Source of the DNA: Hyphomicrobiales bacterium | GTDB taxonomy: Bacteria; Pseudomonadota; Alphaproteobacteria; Rhizobiales; JACESI01 | Length of the DNA: 64,000 bases | Direction of reading: 5' to 3' | NCBI GenBank assembly: GCA_039989895.1 | Contig: JBDXGY010000006.1 | Location: 186,001 to 250,000 of the forward strand | Part shown: one piece after another, positions 26,039 through 34,198 of the stretch | How the letters are laid out: each line of letters begins with the position of its first letter | How positions within the stretch are numbered: position 1 is the stretch's first letter | Notes under the pieces: model-generated | Seen by the model: the letters and a program-made list of their open reading frames with translations, nothing else | Databases searched by the model: none | What the model was told of the DNA's origin: nothing | Translations under genes and position numbers: made by a program

Positions 26039-27558
26039 GCGATGCGGTAGGTCAGGCTGGGTTTGATTTTATAGAGCATTTGCCTGCTTTGCAGGTTGCT
26101 ATTCCGATGCTGGGTGCCGCCGTTGTGGCGATGACCCGTAAGGGCCAAATCGCTTGGCTTATTGCTATTCTCATTAGCTTTGCCATGCCTCTATTTTCCA
26201 TTCTGTTGCTGCATGAAGTTTTTGCTCATGGTGTAATATCTTATGCAATGGGTGGTTGGGAGCCGCCCTACGGCATTGAATATCGGATCGATGTCGCTAA
26301 TGCTTTTGTGCTTGTTATTGTGTCATTAATGGCTGCTATCACGTTGCCCTATGCGAAGCGGGTTGTTGAGCTTGAGATCGCGCCACACAATCATTCGTGG
26401 TTTTACACCATGTATCTGCTGTGTCTGTGTGGGTTGCTTGGTATTGCGATAACAGGTGACGCTTTCAATGCTTTTGTTTTCTTAGAAGTATCATCGCTTT
26501 CAACCTATGCCATGATCGCCATGGGTCGGGATCGCAGAGCGCTTGTTGCAGCGTATCAATATTTGATCATGGGCACCATCGGGGCGACCCTTTATGTGAT
26601 TGGCGTCGGAATTTTATATGCGATGACCGGCACCTTGAACTTCGCGGATTTGGCAGTGCGGCTACAAGATGTCAGTTCTGATGCTCCGTTGCTTGTGGCG
26701 CTTTCCTTCATCACCGTTGGATTGAGCTTAAAAGTTGCTCTTTTCCCACTCCACAAATGGCTGCCTAATGCCTATGCCTATGCCCCAACGATGGCGACGG
26801 TATTTCTCGCGTCAACCGCAACTAAGGTTGCGATTTATCTGCTGGTTCGCTTCATTTATTCAGTTTATGACCCATCGATTAAATTTGATGGGTATTCAGC
26901 GGCCGTTGTTTTTATTGGTCTCTCGATCGCAGCTATGTTTATCGCGTCGTTTGTTGCGTGCCTACAGCGCAATGTAGAGAGAATGCTAGCGTTTTCTTCA
27001 GTGGCTCAAATTGGTTACATCACACTTGGCATATCCTTCGGTGTAAAGACGGGGCTTACGGGTGGTCTTGTTCATCTTGTCAATCATGCCTTTATGAAGG
27101 GCGCTCTGTTCATGTGTACTGGCGCAATAATGATGCGACTGGGTTCTGTGAAACTTGATGATATGGCAGGTGTGGGGCGTAAAATGCCGATTACCATGGC
27201 GCTGTTTACGGCGGCAGGTCTTAGCCTAATCGGTGTGCCTGGCACAGTGGGTTTTGTGTCTAAATGGTATCTTGCCTTGGCTGCCTTCGAGACAGGACAG
27301 GCGTGGCTCGCCTTCGCCATAATGGGGTCATCCCTAATTGCTGTTGTATATGTTGGGCGCGTTATCGAGGTTGCTTATTTACGTGAGCCGTCAGCAAAAG
27401 TTATGATGGCGAAAGATCCGCCGCTATCTATGATGATACCAACGGTTATTCTCGTGGTGGCTTGTTATTATTTTGGTATCGATGCTGGGCTAACCAGTCA
27501 AACAGCCGAAAGAGCAGCCGATGCGCTTCTGTCTTCTGCGGGAGGCGCTGCACAATGA
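26035..27558 (+). CDS. mrpD: Mrp/Mnh subunit D (NuoM/NuoL-like proton channel)
   Basis: A 507-residue protein with about fourteen helices. ALFPLHKWLPNAYAYAPTMATV is the expected lysine and proline-bearing helix of antiporter-type subunits, and FSSVAQIGYITLGI and AFMKGALFMCTGAIM are further family motifs. It is the first of three NuoL/M-like genes in the operon. It should form a proton or cation channel. Its stop overlaps the next gene's ATG (ATGA). Confidence 0.85.
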   Translation: MSDAVGQAGFDFIEHLPALQVAIPMLGAAVVAMTRKGQIAWLIAILISFAMPLFSILLLHEVFAHGVISYAMGGWEPPYGIEYRIDVANAFVLVIVSLMAAITLPYAKRVVELEIAPHNHSWFYTMYLLCLCGLLGIAITGDAFNAFVFLEVSSLSTYAMIAMGRDRRALVAAYQYLIMGTIGATLYVIGVGILYAMTGTLNFADLAVRLQDVSSDAPLLVALSFITVGLSLKVALFPLHKWLPNAYAYAPTMATVFLASTATKVAIYLLVRFIYSVYDPSIKFDGYSAAVVFIGLSIAAMFIASFVACLQRNVERMLAFSSVAQIGYITLGISFGVKTGLTGGLVHLVNHAFMKGALFMCTGAIMMRLGSVKLDDMAGVGRKMPITMALFTAAGLSLIGVPGTVGFVSKWYLALAAFETGQAWLAFAIMGSSLIAVVYVGRVIEVAYLREPSAKVMMAKDPPLSMMIPTVILVVACYYFGIDAGLTSQTAERAADALLSSAGGAAQ

Positions 27559-29012
27559 TGAATCTTGATACACTTCTTCTGTTTACAATCCTTCTGCCAC
27601 TGATTGGTGGAGTTGGAATATATTTGTTTGGACGTTTTCCAAATGTACGCGAGGGCGTCACACTTTTCACAGCAATTGCCCTTCTGCTGCAAGTCATTAA
27701 TATTTATGACTATTTTCAAGGCGGGCTTGTGCCAGAGTCTGGGCCCTTTGAAGTCTTGCCCGGGCTTGCAATTCATTTCAATGTCGAGCCATTGGGTTTG
27801 TTGTTTGCGCTGATCGCATCGACATTGTGGATCATCAATTCAATCTATTCGATTGGATATATGCGCGGTAACAATGAGCCGCGCCAGACCACATTTTACA
27901 TTTGTTTTGCGGTCTCGTTATTTGGCGTCATGGGCATCGCCTTTAGCGCTAATCTCTTCACGCTGTTCTTGTTTTATGAGGTGTTGACACTGGCTACCTA
28001 TCCGCTGGTGGCACATAAGGCTAATGGGGACGCAAAAATGGGTGCCCGGATATATCTGATGATCCTGCTTGGCACATCAATGCTTCTGCTTTTACCGGCT
28101 ATTATCTGGACCTATGCGCTGACCGGAACCATGGATTTTGTGCCAGGTGGAATTTTAGATGGCAAAGCATCTGTGACCGTGCTGACAATACTGTCACTTC
28201 TCTTCATGTTTGGTATTGGCAAGGCGGCACTCATGCCGTTTCATTTCTGGTTGCCAGCCGCTATGGTCGCTCCGACCCCAGTATCAGCGCTGCTGCATGC
28301 CGTGGCTGTTGTGAAAGCTGGTGTTTTTACCGTTGTCAAAGTCACCGTCTATATATTTGGTATCGACCTTTTAGCCAACACGGGAGCCGCTGACTGGCTT
28401 TTATATGCGGCTGGTTTCACTGTTATCGTGGCATCCTTGGTTGCGCTTCGACAGGACAATTTGAAAAAACGGCTTGCTTATTCCACGGTCAGCCAGCTCT
28501 CATATGTCATTCTGGCTACTGCCATCTTAACACCCATTTCAGCAGTAGGCGCTGCCCTTCATATAGCAGCGCACGCAGTCTCAAAAATCACACTCTTCTT
28601 CGCGGCAGGCTCGATCTATACAGCAGCCCACAAGACCGAAATAAGCCAGTTGGATGGGATTGGTTGGAAAATGCCGATAACCATGACAGCCTTTGCAGTG
28701 GGCGCTTTTTCGATGATCGGTATTCCACCAACGGCAGGTTTTCTGGGTAAATGGTTCATGCTTTCTGGTGCAGTATCAACACAGCAGTGGTTCGCGGTGG
28801 GCGTTATTGTCCTTTCAACGCTTTTAAACACAGCCTATTTCCTTCCCATCATCTATCGTGCGTTCTTTGTTGCGCCAGAGATAAAGGATGATCACGGTGA
28901 AGCGCCATGGCCTATTTTGGTTGCTATTTCCGCGACCGCCATCGGCACGATTTTGCTCTTCTTATTCCCCGGCGTTGCTTATGATCTTGCGAAACAAATG
29001 GTTGGGCTTTGA
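27555..29012 (+). CDS. Second NuoM/MrpD-like subunit
   Basis: Starting at the ATG of 27555, inside the stop codon of the preceding gene, the 485-residue product has ALMPFHFWLPAAMVAPTPVSALLHAVAVVKAG, with the conserved histidine and lysine pattern of antiporter-like subunits, and YSTVSQLSYVILATAI. Compared with the gene before, the HAVAVVKAG helix is closer to NuoM/L. It may take the place of the N-terminal half of MrpA, which is otherwise absent. Membrane-embedded. Confidence 0.8.
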   Translation: MMNLDTLLLFTILLPLIGGVGIYLFGRFPNVREGVTLFTAIALLLQVINIYDYFQGGLVPESGPFEVLPGLAIHFNVEPLGLLFALIASTLWIINSIYSIGYMRGNNEPRQTTFYICFAVSLFGVMGIAFSANLFTLFLFYEVLTLATYPLVAHKANGDAKMGARIYLMILLGTSMLLLLPAIIWTYALTGTMDFVPGGILDGKASVTVLTILSLLFMFGIGKAALMPFHFWLPAAMVAPTPVSALLHAVAVVKAGVFTVVKVTVYIFGIDLLANTGAADWLLYAAGFTVIVASLVALRQDNLKKRLAYSTVSQLSYVILATAILTPISAVGAALHIAAHAVSKITLFFAAGSIYTAAHKTEISQLDGIGWKMPITMTAFAVGAFSMIGIPPTAGFLGKWFMLSGAVSTQQWFAVGVIVLSTLLNTAYFLPIIYRAFFVAPEIKDDHGEAPWPILVAISATAIGTILLFLFPGVAYDLAKQMVGL

Positions 29013-29013
29013 T

Positions 29014-29271
29014 ATGAAAAATAATAAAGCAAACAGTGATCACTGGCTTGTTCGACCAGCCTCAATTCGCAAAATTTGGATTTTTGGATTGATCTTATTG
29101 GTGCTTACGGTCCTTGCTGATTTCTTAATCCCACATAAGTCGTATTTTGGCATTGATGGGACTTTTGGTTTCTCTATTTGGTTTAGTTTAGCGTCTTGCT
29201 TGGTTTTGGTTGTGGTCGCCAAAGCGTTTGGTGCGCTCTTAAAACGTTCGGATAGTTATTATGATCGGTGA
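29014..29271 (+). CDS. Small two-helix membrane protein in the antiporter operon
   Basis: An 85-residue protein from the ATG at 29014, two bases after the stop of the previous gene. It has two membrane helices (IWIFGLILLVLTVLADFLI and WFSLASCLVLVVVAKAFGAL) and hydrophilic ends. I recognise no family. Its position between two channel subunits and the 11-base overlap with the next gene suggest it belongs to the complex, as an assembly or accessory subunit. Confidence 0.65.
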   Translation: MKNNKANSDHWLVRPASIRKIWIFGLILLVLTVLADFLIPHKSYFGIDGTFGFSIWFSLASCLVLVVVAKAFGALLKRSDSYYDR

Positions 29272-30946
29272 TGTTATCTTGCCTCCAGGCCTTGCTCTTA
29301 TTCTTGCAGGTTTGCTTTTGCCACTCTTAAAAGGGCAGGCGCGTAATACACTGCTTATTGCGGCGCCTTTGGTTGCTCTTTTCCTAGTTTGGCAACTGCC
29401 CAATGGTAATCATCTAACAATCAGCTATCTCAATTTTGAGCTTGTTCTCGTGCGCGCTGACGAACTGTCGCGCCTTTTCGCGACCGTCTTTACCGTCATG
29501 GCCGCCGCTGGTGGGCTCTATGCTATGAATCAAACAAAGGTGAGCGAGCTTGCCGCTGCATTTGTTTATGCAGGCTCGGCCATCAGTGTTGTCTTTGCTG
29601 GTGACCTCATCAGTCTTTTCATTTTTTGGGAAATCATGGCGATTGCTTCCAGCATCATTGTTTGGTCAGGCGGAACTAGCGCGCGCGCTGCTGGTCAACG
29701 TTATGTGGCTGTGCACTTTATGGGCGGTGTTCTTCTCATGGCGGGTATCGCTGGTGAATATATGCAGAATGGATCGATTGCATTTGATATGATGGAAGCG
29801 AACAGCTGGCCGCGCTGGTTGATTTTAGCAGGCTTCTTGATCAATGCTGGTGCACCGCCATTTTCTGCTTGGTTGCCAGATGCTTATCCTGCTTCATCTT
29901 GGTCTGGTGCAGTTTTCCTTTCTGCCTTTACGACAAAAACGGCCGTCTATGTTTTGATTAGAACGTTCCCTGGTACTGAAGCTCTCATCTACATTGGTCT
30001 GTATATGGTGTTTTATGGGATTATATTTGCCATCCTTGAAAACGATATACGTCGCGTCTTTTCGTACTCGATTATCAGTCAGGTAGGGTTTATGGTTATA
30101 GCCATTGGTATAGGCTCTGATATGGCACTGAATGGTGCGGCCGCTCATGCCTTTGTGCATATTATTTATAAAGCACTCTTGCTGATGTCGATAGGAGCGG
30201 TGCTTTATCAGACGGGAAAAACAAAATGCACAGAACTGGGTGGTCTGTTTCGTACAATGCCAATAACGATGATTTGCGGCGTTATTGGTGCTTTGTCGAT
30301 CTCAGCTTTTCCCTTCACATCAGGTTATATAACAAAATCGCTCATTAGCCAGAGCGCAACTGAGGCTCACTTGGGATATGTGTGGTTCGGACTCACAGCA
30401 GCATCAGCCAGTGCATTCTTATACATAGGCATTAAGTTTCCATGGTTTGTCTTCTTTAGTAAGGATTCTGGTTTGCGACCGGCTGAGCCACCAAAGTCCA
30501 TGCGATATTCGATGTATTTCTTGAGCTTTGTCTGCATAGGGTTGGGTGTGTTTCCTGATTTGCTCTATAGTCTACTACCTTATCCAATAGATTATTCGCC
30601 TTATAAACTTGGGAAAATTCTCTCTCAGATTCAACTCTTGTTATTTGCGGGTCTTGCTTTCTTTTTATTGTTGCCGCTACTCAAAAATACCTTTACGATT
30701 ACACTTGATTTTGACTGGTTTTATCGTGGTCTTGGTAATATTTTGCGCAAAGAGTTTGACAGTGCGACCGGTGCAATTTGGTCTAACTTATCTCGCGCCT
30801 GCGCTTCAATTGCGAAGATGGCGAATGTTGCAGTATATAAATTACATGGTCCTGGCGGAATATTTGCTGAAACGTGGCCCACAGGCTTGATGGCTTTATG
30901 GACTACAGTATTGCTTGGCTTATATCTGGCTGTATACTTTTTATAA
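29261..30946 (+). CDS. Third NuoL/MrpD-like subunit with extra C-terminal helix
   Basis: A 561-residue protein with the antiporter-type core: INAGAPPFSAWLPDAYPASSWSGAVFL, TTKTAVYVLIRTFPG, YSIISQVGFMVIAIG and HIIYKALLLMSIGAVL. Here the usual loop histidine differs from the other two paralogues. The last 150 residues contain two more helices around a soluble piece and end in a membrane helix (TVLLGLYLAVYFL). It ends the operon. The next gene is about 250 bases away. Confidence 0.8.
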   Translation: MIGDVILPPGLALILAGLLLPLLKGQARNTLLIAAPLVALFLVWQLPNGNHLTISYLNFELVLVRADELSRLFATVFTVMAAAGGLYAMNQTKVSELAAAFVYAGSAISVVFAGDLISLFIFWEIMAIASSIIVWSGGTSARAAGQRYVAVHFMGGVLLMAGIAGEYMQNGSIAFDMMEANSWPRWLILAGFLINAGAPPFSAWLPDAYPASSWSGAVFLSAFTTKTAVYVLIRTFPGTEALIYIGLYMVFYGIIFAILENDIRRVFSYSIISQVGFMVIAIGIGSDMALNGAAAHAFVHIIYKALLLMSIGAVLYQTGKTKCTELGGLFRTMPITMICGVIGALSISAFPFTSGYITKSLISQSATEAHLGYVWFGLTAASASAFLYIGIKFPWFVFFSKDSGLRPAEPPKSMRYSMYFLSFVCIGLGVFPDLLYSLLPYPIDYSPYKLGKILSQIQLLLFAGLAFFLLLPLLKNTFTITLDFDWFYRGLGNILRKEFDSATGAIWSNLSRACASIAKMANVAVYKLHGPGGIFAETWPTGLMALWTTVLLGLYLAVYFL

Positions 30947-31191
30947 TGAATTAAGCATTTAGTATTATAAAATGTTATTTATATAGAAAAGATTTTTATA
31001 TTTGATTATATAGCTTAGGGTATTTGTATGTTTGTATTTTTCTGTTCATCACGACTATTTTTCAAATTAATATAAGTATTATTTTAAAAATATGACCGCT
31101 TAGGTTGCGGTTCTATTTGCCTTGTGCAATATGGCGCCTAGAAATTACAATCATATGTCTTTTGATAAGATAGAATAAGGAGATGTCACAT

Positions 31192-31602
31192 ATGTCTGGT
31201 GACGAAAAAGACGGTGTAGTCATTGAGCTTGCAGCTGATATAGTTTCAGCCTACGTATCTAATAACACACTACCGGCGAGCGACCTGCCAACATTAATAA
31301 CTGATGTTTATCGTTCTTTATCAATAACAGTTGGTGCTAACGCAGATGTTGAAGTAGAACCACAAAAGCCAGCGGTTTCTGTTCGCAAATCAATTACACC
31401 TGATTATCTAATATGCTTGGAAGATGGAAAACAATTTAAATCTTTGAAACGCCATTTGCGAACTCATTATGACCTGTCTCCAGAAGACTATCGCGAGAAA
31501 TGGAACCTTCCGTCTGACTATCCAATGGTTGCGCCAAATTATGCAGCGGCACGATCTGCGCTTGCAAAAAAAATGGGCTTAGGTCAGCAACGCGGCAAAT
31601 AA
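31192..31602 (+). CDS. mucR: Ros/MucR family transcriptional regulator
   Basis: From the ATG at 31192, with AAGGAG nine bases before it, the product has 136 residues. The second half has the Ros/MucR zinc-finger region, [19 protein letters not shown], with a Cys-Asp-His-His type ligand set, followed by [25 protein letters not shown]. MucR binds AT-rich DNA as a global regulator of surface polysaccharide and motility in rhizobia. A candidate for controlling the glycan genes at 8498-13170, though this is inference. Confidence 0.93.
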   Translation: MSGDEKDGVVIELAADIVSAYVSNNTLPASDLPTLITDVYRSLSITVGANADVEVEPQKPAVSVRKSITPDYLICLEDGKQFKSLKRHLRTHYDLSPEDYREKWNLPSDYPMVAPNYAAARSALAKKMGLGQQRGK

Positions 31603-31628
31603 TTATTTATTAGTAATACAATTCAACG

Positions 31629-31652
31629 GGGCAGCTTTGGCTGCCCTTTTTT
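31629..31652 (+). terminator. Rho-independent terminator of mucR
   Basis: GGGCAGC and GCTGCCC form a seven-pair stem with loop TTTG, followed by six T's. It lies 26 bases after the mucR stop codon. Confidence 0.92.
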
Positions 31653-31787
31653 ATTGAAGACTTTGTACAAAAATAGATGAACTATTAGTGCTGATGTTGT
31701 GTCGGTAGAAATAAAAATGAGTTTATCCCCTCTAATCGACCCGTATGTTAAATAGGAATTAATACCCATTTAAGTGCGGAGATGAAA

Positions 31788-32207
31788 ATGCAACAAACAG
31801 TTGAAGTGTATCAGACTAAACAAGATAAAAATGAATTATGTGGTCATTCGGCAGTGCTGCGCGCGCAATATTCAGTGCCTGCCTGTCATTTTATAAAATC
31901 GTCAGTCGCTCTTGTGTTTGGTGTATCTATACATGAGCTAAATGCTCAAACGAGATTGGGTGCTAAAATTGCTTTCGCAAGGCAGTTAGCAATGTATATC
32001 GCCCATGTCCGGCTTGGGATGAAGCTTGTTGATATTGGTTATTTATTTGGCCGTGATAGAACAACAGTTGCTCACGCGTGCCGCTTAATCGAGGATCGCC
32101 GTGATGAGCCAAGCATTGACTTTATGATTGATTGTATCGAACGTGCGGTGGAGGAATGGCTCGCGCTTTCAACGCAAGGTGTTCAACCTCAACCGTTGGG
32201 GGCTTGA
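31788..32207 (+). CDS. DnaA domain-IV-like helix-turn-helix protein
   Basis: The 139-residue product resembles the DNA-binding C-terminal domain of DnaA: ARQLAMYIAHVRLGMKLVDIGYLFGRDRTTVAHACRLIEDRR, with the signature RDxTTVxHA near residue 90. There is no AAA+ domain. Members of this kind are seen in Hyphomicrobiales; they could bind DnaA boxes or act as regulators. I use the ATG at 31788, six bases after GGAG, rather than 31782, which abuts it. It precedes a DUF6456 gene. Confidence 0.78.
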   Translation: MQQTVEVYQTKQDKNELCGHSAVLRAQYSVPACHFIKSSVALVFGVSIHELNAQTRLGAKIAFARQLAMYIAHVRLGMKLVDIGYLFGRDRTTVAHACRLIEDRRDEPSIDFMIDCIERAVEEWLALSTQGVQPQPLGA

Positions 32208-32210
32208 ACA

Positions 32211-32960
32211 TTGAGTGACAATAACAAGGAAAATATCAAGCTTCTTAAGAAGCTTGCCGGTGGAAATCGTGTCTCCAAGCCTAATTTGAAATTAGGCAAT
32301 GAACGTATTGAGAATATTATCAAAAACCTTAAGCGCTTGGATTTGGTCGATGGCGATAAGGATGGGGATATAAAAATCACGCGGGAAGGAAGAGCCTTTT
32401 TGAAGCGCGCGCTTTGTACGAATGATGACAGCTATGGTTCCCAACATCGTGATCTTTGTGAAGTGGGTGATGATGAAAAAATAGTCGTCAATTTATCGGA
32501 GAGCCCTTTATCCCGTCTTTACAGTCGCCGCTCGCGCAATGGAAAAAGAATAATCCAAGATCATCAATTCCGAGCTGGCGAACGTTTAAGGCGAGACTTT
32601 GAAGCTGCCCAGCTTTCGCCAAAACTGGGATTAAGTATTGCCCCTAAAGTGGACGGTGGTCGAGGGGGAGGCGATGCGTCTTATGCTTTGGATGGTGCAA
32701 TGGCGGCGCGTGATCGCGTTGACCAAGCTTTGCGCTTTGTTGGTAATGAGATGAATTCGCTTTTACTGGATGTTTGTTGTTTCTTAAAGGGACTCGAATG
32801 TATTGAACGTGAGAGACAATGGCCTGTGCGTTCAGCAAAAATTGTCCTCTCATTAGCTCTAGAGCGTTTAGCTACTCATTATGGATTTTCAGAGGTGGCA
32901 ATTGGCGCCCCACTTGGTAAGAAGGGACACTCGCAAGTATGGCATGCGAAAGAGGCCTAA
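32211..32960 (+). CDS. DUF6456 domain protein
   Basis: A 249-residue soluble protein starting with TTG, three bases after the DnaA-like gene. The N-terminal third has a winged-helix look (LLKKLAGGNRVSKPNL, then ENIIKNLKRLDLVDGDKDG). The C-terminal part contains YSRRSRNGKRIIQDHQFRAGERLRRDFE and ALRFVGNEMNSLLLDVCCFLKGLE, which is the DUF6456 pattern. A DNA-binding role is possible. Function unknown; coupled to the DnaA-like gene. Confidence 0.75.
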   Translation: MSDNNKENIKLLKKLAGGNRVSKPNLKLGNERIENIIKNLKRLDLVDGDKDGDIKITREGRAFLKRALCTNDDSYGSQHRDLCEVGDDEKIVVNLSESPLSRLYSRRSRNGKRIIQDHQFRAGERLRRDFEAAQLSPKLGLSIAPKVDGGRGGGDASYALDGAMAARDRVDQALRFVGNEMNSLLLDVCCFLKGLECIERERQWPVRSAKIVLSLALERLATHYGFSEVAIGAPLGKKGHSQVWHAKEA

Positions 32961-32979
32961 TGCGTCATTAAGAAGGAGT

Positions 32980-33411
32980 TCAATCTTTGAGTGCTTCAGA
33001 TGCATCGCGTTTGATGCGGTTCACCATTGCGCTTAAACCATTTGAACGCTGGGGCGTTAAATGTTCACGCAATCCAATTTGTGAAAACATGCCATCTGTA
33101 TCGAATTTGATAATGTCTGATGCTTTGCGACCAGAAAATGCGGTCAAGACCAGAGCAACTAAACCTCTTACAATATGAGCATCACTATCGCCACTATATG
33201 TCAGAACTGGCTCGTCTGAGCTTGTGTCTATATCTTTTATCAACCAGACTTGGCTGACGCATCCTTCAATTTTATAGTCAGCTATACGCTTATCATCAGG
33301 AAATTCTGGCATCGTGCGGCCGAGTTCAATGACATATCTATATTTGTCTTCCCAATCTTCGAGGAATTCAAAATTATCCAGAATTTCATCAAGCGTCATC
33401 ATCTTCACCAT
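32980..33411 (-). CDS. sufE: SufE family Fe-S assembly protein
   Basis: The product contains LEDWEDKYRYVIELGR and YKIEGCVSQVWL, in which the Cys is the acceptor of persulfide sulfur from the cysteine desulfurase SufS. The HLTPQRSNGLSAMVNRI C-terminus matches SufE. The start at 33411 (MVKMMTLDE) is the longest with a homologous N-terminus; the internal ATGs at 33402 and 33399 are alternatives. It is convergent with the DUF6456 gene and 93 bases from the DUF5330 gene's end. Confidence 0.9.
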   Translation of the reverse strand: MVKMMTLDEILDNFEFLEDWEDKYRYVIELGRTMPEFPDDKRIADYKIEGCVSQVWLIKDIDTSSDEPVLTYSGDSDAHIVRGLVALVLTAFSGRKASDIIKFDTDGMFSQIGLREHLTPQRSNGLSAMVNRIKRDASEALKD

Positions 33412-33504
33412 GTCTCGTGCGTTACATCGGCTATCATGCTTGTTGCAGATGGGCAACCACGTGGTGTCTTAATCACGACTGATTTTTGTTTGCTCGTCTA
33501 TAGC

Positions 33505-33810
33505 TTAAGCGTTGTTGGTTTTTTCGCCGGTATCTTCTTGCAACTGCTCATTGATATAATCAAGGGCAATTGATGAAACATATTTTGCTTTAGCACTAAA
33601 TGCGATAAACGCTTCATGACCCTGCACACATACATCAGGATTGCGCGCGCAAAATCCTGATAGATCAGACAGAGCACCTCCAGCAAATGAGAGTGCGTCA
33701 ACTGTCGATATAGATTGTGTGGTGGTTGTATCTAACTTGTCTTTGTCTATTGGCATTACCAACACTACCAAACTCAACCAAAATACTACTCTAAATAAAA
33801 ACATAAACAT
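33505..33810 (-). CDS. DUF5330 domain protein
   Basis: A 101-residue protein with a hydrophobic N-terminus (FMFLFRVVFWLSLVVLVMPI) that acts as signal or anchor. The mature part contains ALSFAGGALSDLSGFCARNPDVC, typical of the DUF5330 family in Hyphomicrobiales; the two Cys could pair. Function unknown. The gene is divergent from the DivJ-like kinase at 34199. Confidence 0.75.
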   Translation of the reverse strand: MFMFLFRVVFWLSLVVLVMPIDKDKLDTTTTQSISTVDALSFAGGALSDLSGFCARNPDVCVQGHEAFIAFSAKAKYVSSIALDYINEQLQEDTGEKTNNA

Positions 33811-34198
33811 CCTGTTCAGCCCCGATTTCTATCTTCGTTGACCCTTGATAAAACATAGGATTGAAAATCGCGTTCACTGCGGCAGCTCGATTTAATACAA
33901 AGTCTTCGCAATTTTGACTAAAATTGTAACAAAAAGGAAATCAAGTGAATTTCATCAAGAAAAACATATTAAGTCATTGAATTTATTTATTTTTATTTTT
34001 AATTTGATTTTTATTTTACAATAATTTGCATTAATTGTTTAGCAACCACGATGAGAAAATGTGCTTTAAAATGCACTCAAAAGGGCTTTCTTTCCCGATT
34101 TAGAACACCGTGTTCAGGTTTTAGTTCATTTTTACAGTCACAGTACAGGACATATAAACTTAAAAAAGTGATGCCTGTAAATTGGCTGCTTTTATAAA
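33811..34198. promoter_or_regulatory. 388-base intergenic region before the DivJ-like kinase
   Basis: No gene is supported here. The region is strongly AT-rich, with T/A-runs around 33990-34030. A perfect 13-base palindrome, GAACACCGTGTTC, lies at 34103-34115, 84 bases upstream of the kinase start, and may be an operator. Divergent promoters for the DUF5330 and kinase genes must lie here but I could not place them. Confidence 0.45.

Noticed and set aside
30947-31191. Weak hairpin ACCGC/GCGGT after the antiporter operon
   Set aside because: Five pairs only and no T-run; not enough to call a terminator.
34103-34115. LexA box at the palindrome GAACACCGTGTTC
   Set aside because: Spacing is five bases, whereas the alphaproteobacterial LexA site has seven between GTTC halves.
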